Positions 41,807 through 50,702 of a DNA stretch of 64,000 nucleotides are shown here, one piece after another (position 1 is the stretch's first letter; the number at the start of each line of letters is the position of its first letter). The translations under genes were made by a program, and so were the position numbers. Where the stretch lies: NCBI GenBank assembly GCA_013416455.1, contig JACCES010000015.1, positions 61,201-125,200 on the forward strand, given 5' to 3'. The notes below the pieces were generated by a model. It saw only the letters and a list, made by a program, of their open reading frames with translations. It had not been told where the DNA came from and made no database searches. This DNA comes from Alcaligenaceae bacterium (GTDB taxonomy: Bacteria > Pseudomonadota > Gammaproteobacteria > Burkholderiales > Burkholderiaceae_B).

Positions 41807-42994
41807 TCAGTAGTGGGTGCTTGCCAGATCGGGAGTTTCCTGGGAGCGGCGCAGCCACAAAAAACGGGGCCCCAGATTCCGAACATCGGGACAACCTATC
41901 TGCCCCAACGCCAGATCCAGTTCCTGACGAAGAATATCGATGGCGCGCAGCGCCCCAGGCTTCCCATGAGCGGCCAAACCGTATGCCGCTGCCCGGCCAA
42001 CGAAGCAGAGACGAGCGCCGAGGCTTAAAGCGACTGCAACATCGGAACCGCGGCGGATACCGCTGTCGAACATGATGACCAGCTTTTCCTTGGCGGCCGA
42101 GACGATGGAGGGCAGGGCATCAATCGAGGCGATACTGCGATCCAGTTGACGGCCACCATGATTCGATACGATCACGCCGTCGACGCCCTCGTCGATGCAA
42201 CGCAGCACGTCTTCACTCCCCAGAATGCCTTTTACGACCAAGTTTCCCTTCCATTTCTGGCGCAGATTCTGGATCAGGGGCCACCCGTGGGGGGCGGGTA
42301 CCTGCGAGGCATAGAAGGCGGTCAGATCCCGGGCGCTGATGCCGGTCGGTGCGTATGGCAGGAAATTCTTCATGACCGGCAAGCCATTGCGCAGGTAACT
42401 GGCCACCCAGGATGGATGTCGCAATGATTCGAATATGACCGCTGGGGTGGGTTTGTAAGGCCGCACCCAGCCACTGCGCATATTGCGTTCGCGTTTCGAG
42501 TGCAGCGGCACGTCAACGGTCACGACCAGGGTGGAGAGCCCTGCCTTCGCCATCCGTTCCAGCAAATCATGCTCGATTGCGGGATCTTTGCAGGGGTAGT
42601 ACTGAGCCCATGCGTCGGGCGCCGCGGCGGCGATCTCTTCAATGGATGCGTTGCTTGCACCAGACAGAATGAAAGGGATGTTGGACTGATGGGCGACTTC
42701 GGCCAGTGTCATGTCGCCATTGTGGCGGACCATGCCCAGCATCCCCATCGGGGCGATTCCAATGGGAGATGCGTAGGTCCGGCCGAATACTTCGACCTGC
42801 TGGGACCGCCTGGAAATATCAACCAGATAGTTCGGCCGCATTTTGAAGCTGCGAAGCCTGCCGGAGTTCTCGTCAAGGCAGATTTCATCGTCCGCACCCC
42901 CTTCCACATAGTCGAAGATGACACGTGGAAGATAGCGCTTTGCTTCAGCGTGAAGATCTTCCACACTGAGAAACCGCTGAGAAATGCCTGGCAT
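41807..42994 (-). CDS. FMN-dependent alpha-hydroxyacid oxidase/dehydrogenase
   Basis: A 395-residue flavoprotein of the glycolate oxidase / mandelate dehydrogenase family. It has the FMN loop SPIGIAPMGMLGMVRHNGDMTLAEVAHQSNIPFILSGASNASIEE, VTVDVPLHSKRERNMRSGW, KGILGSEDVLRCIDEGVDGVIVSNHGGRQLD with catalytic His and Arg, and FDSGIRRGSDVAVALSLGARLCFVGRA. A stretch near 180-230 (RPYKPTPAVIFESLRHPSW) resembles the membrane-association loop of (S)-mandelate and L-lactate dehydrogenases. It turns a 2-hydroxy acid into a 2-oxo acid, the type of substrate the neighbouring ThDP enzyme could decarboxylate. The lactonase gene lies 2 bases upstream. Confidence 0.9.
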   Translation of the reverse strand: MPGISQRFLSVEDLHAEAKRYLPRVIFDYVEGGADDEICLDENSGRLRSFKMRPNYLVDISRRSQQVEVFGRTYASPIGIAPMGMLGMVRHNGDMTLAEVAHQSNIPFILSGASNASIEEIAAAAPDAWAQYYPCKDPAIEHDLLERMAKAGLSTLVVTVDVPLHSKRERNMRSGWVRPYKPTPAVIFESLRHPSWVASYLRNGLPVMKNFLPYAPTGISARDLTAFYASQVPAPHGWPLIQNLRQKWKGNLVVKGILGSEDVLRCIDEGVDGVIVSNHGGRQLDRSIASIDALPSIVSAAKEKLVIMFDSGIRRGSDVAVALSLGARLCFVGRAAAYGLAAHGKPGALRAIDILRQELDLALGQIGCPDVRNLGPRFLWLRRSQETPDLASTHY

Positions 42995-42996
42995 GA

Positions 42997-43938
42997 TCAG
43001 ACTCCCGGCGCGCTGCTTTCCACCGATACGCGCTGAGACGCCGTCGGATGCCCCGGGATATCGACTTCAGCGAACAGAATGTCAGTTCCCGCCGTGACAA
43101 AGAGATGCCGATTCTGTGGTCCGCCATATGCGCAGTTGGTAGTGGCTTTGACGGAGGGAGAGTCAAGACGCAGCGACGGTTCACCATCTTCATTGAATAT
43201 CCACACCGCCCCGAGGCCGACATGGCAGACCGCCAGGCCTCCGTGTGAATCCAGCGCGACTCCATCCGGCCCGCCACCGCCCGACATCTGGATGTATTTG
43301 CCTACTTTCGTCACGAGGCCGAGCTTGCTTACCAGCGGTACACGCCAGATTGCATTGGAGCGTGTCACTGCGACATACAGAATATCTTCGTTCAGATTGA
43401 GCGTGAGCCCATTGGGACTTGGAACATGTGACAACAGCGTATCAAGGCGCCCGTCTTGCGTCAGCCGGTAAACACGGCCCGTGGGATCATGAAGACCTGT
43501 CTGTCCCTGATCGGTGAAATACAGGTCGCCATTTGACGCGAATGTCAGATCGTTCGGGCCCTTGAACCGCTGGACCAGGGCACGGTCGAGATAGGGCTCT
43601 ATGGTTTCCTTTCGTGGATCGAAAACCATGATTCCATTTTTGTTGTCGGCGATGAATATGCGTCCATCGGGATGGAAGGTCAGGCCATTGGGTTCCCCGT
43701 CATATTCGAGCTTGCAGTCCATGTTGCCGTCTGGCTTGACCATGAACAGCCGGCCCCATGGTATATCGACGACCCAGAGATTACCCGCCGCATCGAATGC
43801 GGGCCCTTCCAGAAAGGCCGGTGTCGATGCGCCGTGCAGCTGCACGTTCACCCAGGTCGAATTTATTCCCTTGCGATGAAACTGTGCTGGTACGGATGCA
43901 AACAGTTCCATTTTCTTGCGTGGAGGCGCTGCGTACAT
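42997..43938 (-). CDS. SMP-30/gluconolactonase-family lactonase
   Basis: A 313-residue six-bladed propeller of the SMP-30/LRE family: LEGPAFDAAGNLWVVDIPWGRLFMV with the metal-binding Glu, GEPNGLTFHPDGRIFIADNKNGIMVFD, GPNDLTFASNGDLYFTDQG with Asn/Asp ligands, SPNGLTLNLNEDILYVAVTRSNAIWR and GPDGVALDSHGGLAVCHVG. It hydrolyses a lactone, probably of a sugar acid or of an aromatic breakdown product. No signal peptide, so cytoplasmic. It is nearly contiguous with the FMN oxidase gene and 12 bases from the Bug gene. Confidence 0.92.
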   Translation of the reverse strand: MYAAPPRKKMELFASVPAQFHRKGINSTWVNVQLHGASTPAFLEGPAFDAAGNLWVVDIPWGRLFMVKPDGNMDCKLEYDGEPNGLTFHPDGRIFIADNKNGIMVFDPRKETIEPYLDRALVQRFKGPNDLTFASNGDLYFTDQGQTGLHDPTGRVYRLTQDGRLDTLLSHVPSPNGLTLNLNEDILYVAVTRSNAIWRVPLVSKLGLVTKVGKYIQMSGGGGPDGVALDSHGGLAVCHVGLGAVWIFNEDGEPSLRLDSPSVKATTNCAYGGPQNRHLFVTAGTDILFAEVDIPGHPTASQRVSVESSAPGV

Positions 43939-43950
43939 AACTGTAATCCC

Positions 43951-44919
43951 TTAGTCGAGTTTGATGTCCAGATCTTTCACCATAGGAGCCAATTCCTGAG
44001 CCTCTGCGTTAATGAGTTCAAGCAGAGCGGCGGCATCCTTCCATTCAGCGATCAGTCCGAGTTCGGCCGTTTGCTTTTTCAGATCGGGCATGGCAAGAAC
44101 CGTTTGCAGATCGGCGGCCACTTTGTCTTTTATGGCGTCCGGGAGTCCGCTCGGGGCAACGATCGCATGCCAGACCGGGGCTTCAGAGTTTGTGTAACCC
44201 ACCTCGGTCAGTGACCGTACCTTGGGCAGGGCGGCTGTACGCGTCGGGCTTGTCGTGGCCAGCGCTTTGAGCTTTCCATTTTCAAAGAAGGGGGGATATG
44301 CCGGAATGCCATCGATTCCCGACTGTATTTCGCCGGACAGCAAGCCGCGCATTACATCGGCACCGCTCTTGTAATTGACATACTGGACTTTGATGTCGGT
44401 ATCCCGCAGGAATTTTTCGGCCGCGAGTTGCATCCCTACGCCCGCCACGCCCATCGTGACCTTGCCTGGCTGAGATTTGGCCAATGAGATGAGATCCTCG
44501 ATGGTTTCTCCGGGCAGGGACTGGCTGCCGACGACTATCAGCGGCACCGAGGCGATGAAACCGATGTGCGTGAAGTCATTGATGGGGTCGTAGGGCAGTT
44601 TGCTGAATGCGGATTGATTGATGGTCAAGGTGGAATTTATGGACTGAAACAGCGTGTAGCCATCGGGCTTGGCGCGCCTGGCCTCTGATGCGGCGATCAG
44701 GGTGTTTCCGCCAGGCCGGTTGTCGACGACGACCGACTGGCCCCAGAGTTCACCCAGCTTGACGGCAAGATGCCGAGCCATGGCGTCGGCCGTTCCGCCC
44801 GGCGCAAACGGCACGATCAGCCGCACAGAACGCTCAGGCCACTGCCCGGGCTGGGCATGCGCTGTGTGAGTGCAGACGGCAAGAGTAGTTAACGCAATGA
44901 TTTTTAGTATTTTTTTCAT
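43951..44919 (-). CDS. Bug/TctC-family solute-binding protein heading the catabolic operon
   Basis: A 322-residue receptor: signal MKKILKIIALTTLAVCTHTAHA, RSVRLIVPFAPGGTADAMARHLAVKL, VVDNRPGGNTLIAASEARRAKPDGYTLFQ, VQYVNYKSGADVMRGLLSGEIQSGIDG and LPKVRSLTEVGYTNSEAPVWHAI. GGAG precedes ATG 44919. It is the first gene of the minus-strand operon Bug - SMP-30 - FMN oxidase - CMD - HIBADH - Bug - ThDP enzyme. The FCD-GntR regulator gene is divergent across an 826-base gap. Base composition here is less GC-rich than the flanks, hinting at transfer. Confidence 0.9.
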   Translation of the reverse strand: MKKILKIIALTTLAVCTHTAHAQPGQWPERSVRLIVPFAPGGTADAMARHLAVKLGELWGQSVVVDNRPGGNTLIAASEARRAKPDGYTLFQSINSTLTINQSAFSKLPYDPINDFTHIGFIASVPLIVVGSQSLPGETIEDLISLAKSQPGKVTMGVAGVGMQLAAEKFLRDTDIKVQYVNYKSGADVMRGLLSGEIQSGIDGIPAYPPFFENGKLKALATTSPTRTAALPKVRSLTEVGYTNSEAPVWHAIVAPSGLPDAIKDKVAADLQTVLAMPDLKKQTAELGLIAEWKDAAALLELINAEAQELAPMVKDLDIKLD

Positions 44920-45271
44920 GCATGTCTCCAATGAATGAGGGTATGAGAACAGCAATAAAGGAAAGCGTGTCATTGTTGAGTGCCACTACCGCATACCCGG
45001 GCGCGGTGCTGAGCGGCTGTTTCAGGACGCAGTACCGTCATCCAGGTGATTGATCGTAATTTTCGAATGACCATATGTCAAGCATATTATCATCCTGTCA
45101 GACAATCTGTGATTGCCGTCAGGCAACAAATTTCCCGCCACCGACACTGAAGACGCGCTCGGTGGGTCCTCTCCTGTTGGTGAGATGGGAAGGTGGCTGC
45201 CCCGATGCTGGGGATGCTCTGTACATGGTTCTGGATTTATTCTCGTGCCGTTTGCTTGCTGCACGAATGAT

Positions 45272-45379
45272 TCAGAGCTTCTGAAAGTCAACCAAGTGAA
45301 ATGCGGGCGTGCCGAATCGCCGGAATTCTTCTGGGAACGTGTTGACCAGGATGTTCCTGAAGATGGCGGCACGGCGTCA
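45272..45379 (-). pseudogene. Possible C-terminal scrap of a lost gene
   Basis: On the minus strand an uninterrupted run of about 34 codons ends IFRNILVNTFPEEFRRFGTP then AFHLVDFQKL and stop. The composition is protein-like, but there is no start and a stop lies just upstream. The family was not recognised; chance cannot be excluded. Confidence 0.25.
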
Positions 45380-45420
45380 AGGAACGACTGCCGCAGTGAA
45401 CAGGCCCTGGCGTATACTAA

Positions 45421-45581
45421 GGAAGCTCTGAACAAGTCACCGCGCCGCATGCATCTGTGGATTCGGGCGGTCTGCTTCGTTGCAAATGCTCGCGATAGCG
45501 ACGGCTATCACTGCGCTTTGCGCCTCGCATCCCATCCCGACCCACAGTGCCTGCTTTCCGCTCGACTTGTTCAGAGCTTCC
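45421..45581 (+). mobile_element. 161-bp MITE, copy 1
   Basis: Perfect terminal inverted repeats GGAAGCTCTGAACAAGTC / GACTTGTTCAGAGCTTCC enclose 125 bases without a gene. Left flank CTAA, right flank TTAA, close to the YTAR targets of IS5-type elements. Copy 2 at 52569 is in opposite orientation, same length, with about 3 differences. Confidence 0.85.
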
Positions 45582-45745
45582 TTAAGCAGGCTCCGAACAG
45601 CTCGTGGCGCCGTCCGCATTTCCGGAGTCGGGCGATCTTTCCGTCCCGGCCAGGGCGTCTGCTTATTGATCGAGTTTCCAGAGCCTCCCCTAGTCTCGTC
45701 AATTATTATAAATTTCAGTATTTTTGCCCAAGCGTGTCCAAAACG

Positions 45746-46462
45746 ATGAAGAATCCTTTGCTTGCCAATGACCGAAGCCTGCGAGTTGAGAAGGTTTCCG
45801 CGCCTATGCGTCAGCAGGCGGTAGAGCTCATGCGCCAGACCATTACGACTGGCAGATTTGCTCCTGGCGAACGGTTGGTGGAAAAGGATCTGTGTGAGAT
45901 GCTGGGCGTGAGCCGCTCATTGGTAAGGGAATCGCTGCGGCAGCTGGAGACAGAAGGCTTGATTCATATGGTGCCTAATCAGGGGGCCACGGTGGCCAGA
46001 CTGCCATTGGAGCAGGCGGAACAATTGTATCGTGTGCGGGCGGAGCTCGAAGCTCTGGCCTCGGAGCTGTTCACCGTTCACGCAAGTGATGCCGATTTAC
46101 AGGAACTGCAGGCCTGCATCAAGCGCCTGAAGAAAACCGCTCGTAGCACCAATAGCGCGGCAAACCGTTTGACGGTAAAAAGCCAGCTATATGACTGTCT
46201 GCTTAAGGGCGCGGGCAATGAGGTCTTGACCCAGGTACTGAATCTGTTGAATACGCGAATCATGCTATTGCGTGCAACCTCTATACAGCAGCAGGGGCGT
46301 TGGGAGCAAAGTATCAATGAGCTGGAAATTCTGGTTGATGCGCTCTTGAATCGAGATACCGCGGCGGCCCGCAGAGCGGCCGCCCAGCACGTGGCGAATG
46401 CGGCGGAAGCGGCTTTGACCATATTGCGCGGGCAGGGCGAGACTCAAGAGAATTCTGCATAG
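45746..46462 (+). CDS. GntR-family regulator, FCD type
   Basis: A 238-residue transcription factor: winged HTH RQQAVELMRQTITTGRFAPGERLVEKDLCEMLGVSRSLVRESLRQLETEGLI, then an FCD-like helical effector domain (EQAEQLYRVRAELEALASELF and HVANAAEAALTIL). The usual metal-binding His/Asp set of FCD is only partly recognisable. It is divergent from the Bug-lactonase-oxidase operon and most likely controls it in response to a pathway acid. ATG 45746 starts directly before the conserved domain; no strong ribosome binding site is seen. Confidence 0.88.
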   Translation: MKNPLLANDRSLRVEKVSAPMRQQAVELMRQTITTGRFAPGERLVEKDLCEMLGVSRSLVRESLRQLETEGLIHMVPNQGATVARLPLEQAEQLYRVRAELEALASELFTVHASDADLQELQACIKRLKKTARSTNSAANRLTVKSQLYDCLLKGAGNEVLTQVLNLLNTRIMLLRATSIQQQGRWEQSINELEILVDALLNRDTAAARRAAAQHVANAAEAALTILRGQGETQENSA

Positions 46463-46561
46463 TTCCGACTCATATATTCCGTGAGTGGCTTCAGGCCGGA
46501 CGCTGGCAGTATGAGCATACGGCGGGTGTTGTCGATGATGGCTGCCCGGGTTTCAGCAAGC

Positions 46562-46593
46562 GGCGCCACGCGAATCACACATCTTGTGGCGCC
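46562..46593. terminator. Hairpin between convergent GntR and ThDP genes
   Basis: GGCGCCAC and GTGGCGCC pair perfectly over 8 bases around a 16-base loop, between the two convergent stop codons. No clear T-run. It lies immediately left of the start of duplication copy 2. Confidence 0.5.
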
Positions 46594-46596
46594 CGC

Positions 46597-48333
46597 CTCC
46601 CGCCGGTTCAATCGTCGTATCTGATCGAGGTGGCCGGCAGCTTCACTTCGATAAGAAGCGGCGTCTTCTTGTCCCTCTGTTCGATGAGTTCCAAGGCTTC
46701 GGCCAGTTCCTGCTTGTCCGTCACGACCTTGGTCTTGAAGCCCATGGCGCTTGCGACATCCGCAAACGGCGGCGTCTCGATGTTCGACACGTCCGGATTG
46801 CGCCCGTCGTTGACAAGCTTCACGTATTCCGCGCCATAGGTGCCATCATTGATGATGACCGTGATGATATCCAGCCCCATGGTCCGGATGCCAAACAGTT
46901 CATTGATGCCGCCCAGCATGAAGCCGCCGTCGCCGGCGATCGCCAGCACAGGAACGTCGGGCACGGCTACCGCCGCGCCGATCGCAAGGCCCATGCCCAT
47001 GCCGATGGCCGCAAAACCGGAAGGGGACACGAAATATTCGGGCTTGCTGCCGTGCACGTTGCCCCATACCGAGCGGATGAACCGGCCGGCATCGGTCACC
47101 ACGATTTTTTCGGTCATGGCCTCATCCAGCCGGGCGGAAACATAATCCAGCGTCAGGGCATCGCCGCTGACCAGCTTCACGTCATCCATGCGCGGCTGGG
47201 TAATGACCTGCATCGCGGCGCTGACATCGTGTTCGGTGGCGAATGCCGACGGCTGCAATTCCACTTCATCCAGCCAGCTCATGATTTCCGTCAGTGCCGA
47301 CGGGATGTCGCCGTTCACGATATTCCGGGGTTTCGCGAACCGGTACATCAGCTGATCTTCCACCCCTATCATGACCAGCGTCTTGTCATTGACCAGGCTT
47401 CCCTTGGCGGTCGTGAAGTAGTTGCAGCTTGCGCCTATCGATATGATGCAGTCGCTCTTGTTGATGACGTCCAGGGTTTCGGGCCGGCCGAGCGTGCCCA
47501 TGATGCCCACATGCCATTTATGGTCCAGGAAGCTGTCTTTTGCCCGCAGCGTCGTGGCGATGGGGGCTTCAAGGCGCTCTGCCAGTTCGCATATCTGGCC
47601 CAGGGCGTCATTTTTCACGGCGCCGTAGCCGACCAGTATCAGGGGCCTTTTCGCATTCGCAATGGCCTCGACGCAGCCTTCGACCGCGGTGTGCGTGGTA
47701 ACGGTGGTCCGTTCATTCCGTATGTGCGGCGGCACCGCCCGGTACTTTGCCGTCGTGATCTTCATCAGATCATAGGGAAGAAGGTTCAGGACCACGGGGC
47801 GCCGTTCGCGCAGCGCCTTCTCGATCGACTCGATGACGGCGTCCTGGACCCTGTCGGGATTGACCGGCTCCACATAGCCGATCTCGCAGGCCAGGGTCAC
47901 GGCGCCGTGATTCATCTCCTGGAAGTGTTCTTTCACCGCCGCGGGGGAGCCGGCGGTGATCAGCACGACGGGCGTGTTGGATTTCCTGGCTTCCATCAGG
48001 GCGCCGATCGTATTGACGAAGCCGGGGCCGCAGGTGCAGGCGGCCACGCCGACCTTGTCCGTCAGCTGGCTGTAGGACGTCGCCATCAGAACCGCGCCGG
48101 CCTCATGGAACGCCTTGATGTAGCGCCCATTGCAGTCATTCACATAGTGCTCTATGAAATACATGACGGCATCGCCCATGACACCGAACAAGGTATCGAC
48201 CCCCATGTCGGTGAGGGTTTTGGCGGCAATGTGATTCAGATTCAGTTCGCTCATGGGATTCGTCCAGGCCTTGAGAAAAATAGGTGGAGGGGGGTATTGG
48301 ATTCGGATTGTGCTTGATTTTCGGTTCTTGAGT
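46597..48333. repeat. Segmental duplication, copy 2
   Basis: The partner of 37509-39245, nearly identical without indels. Here it continues into an intact UTRA-GntR gene, so this is likely the more original arrangement. Confidence 0.9.
46608..48254 (-). CDS. ThDP-dependent decarboxylase-like enzyme, copy 2
   Basis: A 548-residue near twin of the enzyme at 37520. Eight substitutions were counted by eye, for example LTDMG for LSDVG, MATSYS for MAMSYS, TAKYRA for TARYRA, LGQICEL for LAQIREL and VTDAGRF for VTDTGRF. All catalytic elements (Glu about 50, GDGG...IINDG) are kept, so both should be active. ATG 48254 is chosen by equivalence; the frame is open 49 codons further upstream. It follows the UTRA-GntR gene on the same strand and ends an apparent unit ThDP copy 3 - Bug - GntR - ThDP copy 2. 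Confidence 0.85.
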   Translation of the reverse strand: MSELNLNHIAAKTLTDMGVDTLFGVMGDAVMYFIEHYVNDCNGRYIKAFHEAGAVLMATSYSQLTDKVGVAACTCGPGFVNTIGALMEARKSNTPVVLITAGSPAAVKEHFQEMNHGAVTLACEIGYVEPVNPDRVQDAVIESIEKALRERRPVVLNLLPYDLMKITTAKYRAVPPHIRNERTTVTTHTAVEGCVEAIANAKRPLILVGYGAVKNDALGQICELAERLEAPIATTLRAKDSFLDHKWHVGIMGTLGRPETLDVINKSDCIISIGASCNYFTTAKGSLVNDKTLVMIGVEDQLMYRFAKPRNIVNGDIPSALTEIMSWLDEVELQPSAFATEHDVSAAMQVITQPRMDDVKLVSGDALTLDYVSARLDEAMTEKIVVTDAGRFIRSVWGNVHGSKPEYFVSPSGFAAIGMGMGLAIGAAVAVPDVPVLAIAGDGGFMLGGINELFGIRTMGLDIITVIINDGTYGAEYVKLVNDGRNPDVSNIETPPFADVASAMGFKTKVVTDKQELAEALELIEQRDKKTPLLIEVKLPATSIRYDD

Positions 48334-48404
48334 TGTGTGTCGGTTTGTGCCGCCTGCCTGGCCCAGGGCGCGCCATGGGGCGGGGTGCGGCCGGCCCGCA
48401 TGGT

Positions 48405-49151
48405 TCAATCCCATTCCCGCTTGAATACCGAATGGTATGAGAACCGTTCCGCTGCGTGGGTACTCACGGCAACCTGGATCACTTCTTTGCGCCGGTTGAA
48501 ATAGAAGCGCGTCGTACGCAAGCCGGCCACGCCCGGAGTCGCGGACAGTTCCCGTGCCATGGCGGCGTCCAGCTGGAGCGCCACGATATCCTGTTCCACC
48601 GTAAAGACCTCTTCGCCGAACTGTTCTTCTATCAAGAAGGGTACCGCCTGGTGCAGATTGCCCTTCATCCCCTTCAGGCCCCGGAACGGGGGGGCAATCC
48701 ATATCTGCGTATGTGCGATCGGCAGGGGGTCGTCGGGTGCGAAACGGCGGCCGAGCACATGCAGCCAGACTTCGCCGGGGGATGCCCTCAGGAACCGGGC
48801 GGTAGTGCTGTCGAGTGTTTCGCGGGTGCTGCGGTCGACATGCAGGGAAGTGTCGGTCGCGTACTGGTACAGATCGATCACCGACCCCATCTGCTGCCGA
48901 TAGCCGCGTTGCGCCCTGGATGCAATGATGGTGGTGCCCACACGGGCCTGCCGGCTGACGACGCCCAGTTCGACGAGCCGCTTCAGGGCTTCGCGCACAG
49001 TGAAGCGGCCGACGCCGAATTGTGCACACAGTTCGAATTCCGTGGGCAGTTGATCTCCGATCTTGAAGACTTCAGCCTCTATCTCAGTGAGCAGTGTCTG
49101 GGCGAGCTGAGCATACTTGGGCTGAGAAACACGGACGGAGGATTTCTTCAT
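48405..49151 (-). CDS. GntR-family regulator with UTRA domain
   Basis: A 248-residue HutC-type regulator. The HTH is YAQLAQTLLTEIEAEVFKIGDQLPTEFELCAQFGVGRFTVREALKRLVELGVVSRQARVGTTI. The UTRA ligand domain includes WLHVLGRRFAPDDPLPIAHTQIWIAPPFRGLKG, FTVEQDIVALQLDAAMARELSATPGVAGLRTTRFYFNRRKEVIQVAVSTHAAERF. It probably senses a small acid made by the neighbouring enzymes. It lies 150 bases upstream of ThDP copy 2 and downstream of a Bug gene. A 68-base fragment of this gene survives beside ThDP copy 1. Confidence 0.9.
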   Translation of the reverse strand: MKKSSVRVSQPKYAQLAQTLLTEIEAEVFKIGDQLPTEFELCAQFGVGRFTVREALKRLVELGVVSRQARVGTTIIASRAQRGYRQQMGSVIDLYQYATDTSLHVDRSTRETLDSTTARFLRASPGEVWLHVLGRRFAPDDPLPIAHTQIWIAPPFRGLKGMKGNLHQAVPFLIEEQFGEEVFTVEQDIVALQLDAAMARELSATPGVAGLRTTRFYFNRRKEVIQVAVSTHAAERFSYHSVFKREWD

Positions 49152-49256
49152 GTAGATTGCTGTAAAAACACCCGGGACCGTCAAGGTACACCAGTCGCGC
49201 CGGAATTGCACAAACGGGCCGCCCGCCCATCGGCATCCGGGGCGAGGGGCGTTTCC

Positions 49257-49277
49257 GCCGGCCGGCGCACGGCCGGC
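49257..49277 (-). terminator. Hairpin downstream of the Bug gene at 49310
   Basis: GCCGGCCG, loop GCGCA, CGGCCGGC: 8 perfect G-C-rich pairs, placed between the Bug stop and the UTRA-GntR start. No T-run. Confidence 0.4.
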
Positions 49278-49309
49278 CGCGGAGCGCCTGAAACCCTGTC
49301 GTGGGTCTT

Positions 49310-50281
49310 TTATTGCGGCGGGATTCCCGCTTCCTTCACTTTCTGTGCCCAGATCTTCATTTGCTGTTGTATGTATTGATCGAACTCGGCGTGTGACAGG
49401 GGAGCCGGTTCGCCACCGATCGACTTGATCCTTTCCTGAATCGCCTCGTTCTTCATGATGCCGTCAAGCGTGTCGCTGAGCCGCTTGATGATTTCGGGCG
49501 GTGTGCCGGCCGGCGCGGTCAGGCCCAGCCAGCTTCCCAGGTCGAAGCCGGGCAGATTGGCTTCCTGGGCGACAGTGGGGAGGGTGGGAGCCAGCTCGCT
49601 GCGCGATTCCCCCGATACGGCGATGGGACGGATGCGGCCGGATTCCAGGAAGGGCCGGCTGGCACTGACATCGGCGAACATGAACGAGGTCTGGCCTCCG
49701 GCAAGTTCGGTCAGGGCCTGGGCGGTGCCCTTGTAGCCGATGGCAACGGTATCCAGACCGAGAAGATTGTTGAAAGCGGCGCCGGCCACCTGCCCGGTTC
49801 CATTGCCGTAGGCATAGCTCAAGGATGGGTGCTGCTTGGCGTATGCGATCAGCTCGGCGACATTGTTGACCGGAAGCCCGGAGTTGACCACCAGCATGAA
49901 CGGAAACATGGCTATCCGGCCGACCGAAGTGAAGTCCTTTACCGGATCGTAGGACAGTTCTTTGAAGAAAGCGGCGTTCTGGCCGGTGAGATTGGCCGAG
50001 GTCAACAGAAGTGAATGGCCGTCGGGCTTGGCGCGTGCGACTTCCCTGGCGGCGATGGTGCCGGATGCGCCGGGACGGTGTTCAACAATGAAAGGTTGCC
50101 CCAGCTTCTTGTGATATTCCTCGGCAATGACGCGGGCGAGAGAATCCGATGCCGAGCCTGGAGGAAAGGCAATGATGATTCGCACGGGCTTCGATGGCCA
50201 TTCCTCTGCCGCCGCGCTTGCTCCATGGAACAGCCCCAGCCCGAGCAAGGCCAGCAGGAAGTGGCTTATGGCTTTTTTCAC
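49310..50281 (-). CDS. Bug/TctC-family solute-binding protein
   Basis: A 323-residue receptor beginning at GTG 50281 (AGGAGA at good spacing): signal (V)KKAISHFLLALLGLGLFHGASAAA, PVRIIIAFPPGSASDSLARVIAEEY, IVEHRPGASGTIAAREVARAKPDGHSLLL, VAIGYKGTAQALTELAGGQTSFMFADV and LPTVAQEANLPGFDLGSWLGL. It stands between ThDP copy 3 and the UTRA-GntR gene, all minus strand. The same neighbour pair (Bug, then regulator relic, then ThDP enzyme) exists in the first duplicated unit, but the two Bug proteins are clearly diverged. Confidence 0.9.
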   Translation of the reverse strand: MKKAISHFLLALLGLGLFHGASAAAEEWPSKPVRIIIAFPPGSASDSLARVIAEEYHKKLGQPFIVEHRPGASGTIAAREVARAKPDGHSLLLTSANLTGQNAAFFKELSYDPVKDFTSVGRIAMFPFMLVVNSGLPVNNVAELIAYAKQHPSLSYAYGNGTGQVAGAAFNNLLGLDTVAIGYKGTAQALTELAGGQTSFMFADVSASRPFLESGRIRPIAVSGESRSELAPTLPTVAQEANLPGFDLGSWLGLTAPAGTPPEIIKRLSDTLDGIMKNEAIQERIKSIGGEPAPLSHAEFDQYIQQQMKIWAQKVKEAGIPPQ

Positions 50282-50702
50282 TTGAGTCTCCTGTTTTTCC
50301 GGCCTTCGGAAAGGCGTGTCAGCCGTAGTGCTTTCGACCGGATATTGTGTTGAAAAATCTTTGATGAAATGAATGGCGCGGCAACCGCACCTGAGCATGC
50401 CTGTCGACAATTGTCCGGCTTACTGTCAATTGTTCATTTGTTCGGATGATTGACCATCGAACGCATGATAGGGGATGTCTTTTCCCGAGTCAATGCGAGC
50501 ATATCCTGGGGATATTCTGTATGTGGGGGGGGCGACCAGGCGCATACGCGCAAGCCTGGCCGCTTCGGCCCCGTGCGCGCCTCGGATGTGCCAGGCACGC
50601 GACAGCCCGCGCTGGGCTGCCGCATATCCGGGTTCATTCAGCCGTGGCAGGGGGCGAGCGAGGCGGGATCAGTGCGGCGCCGCGGGCGCCCCCGCATGGC
50701 GG
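50282..50702. other. Gap between Bug gene and ThDP copy 3
   Basis: 421 bases, no supported gene. The left part should contain the Bug promoter. The right part ends in a copy of the dispersed extragenic repeat (50649-50698) directly after the ThDP copy 3 stop. Confidence 0.55.
50649..50698. repeat. Dispersed extragenic repeat, copy E (partial)
   Basis: GGCGAGCGAGGCGGGATCAG followed by TGCGGCGCCGCGGGCGCC, matching the right half of the repeat found at 27880 and 63392. It lies just past the stop codon of the minus-strand ThDP gene. Confidence 0.5.

Larger units (their letters stand above)
44920..45745. other. Long divergent gap holding a MITE and a gene scrap
   Basis: No complete gene is visible. 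The region contains MITE copy 1 (45421-45581), a short minus-strand reading frame that looks like the tail of a lost gene (45272-45379), and AT-rich sequence on both sides that probably carries the promoters of the Bug operon and the GntR gene. Confidence 0.6.

Noticed and set aside
45022..45450. 142-codon minus-strand frame in the gap before the FCD-GntR gene
   Set aside because: It crosses the MITE end and reads low-quality sequence; the more protein-like scrap is in a different frame (45272-45379).
46584..48317. 577-codon plus-strand frame present opposite both ThDP copies
   Set aside because: Seemed conserved because it exists at 37496 as well, but that follows simply from the DNA duplication; residues show no family pattern.
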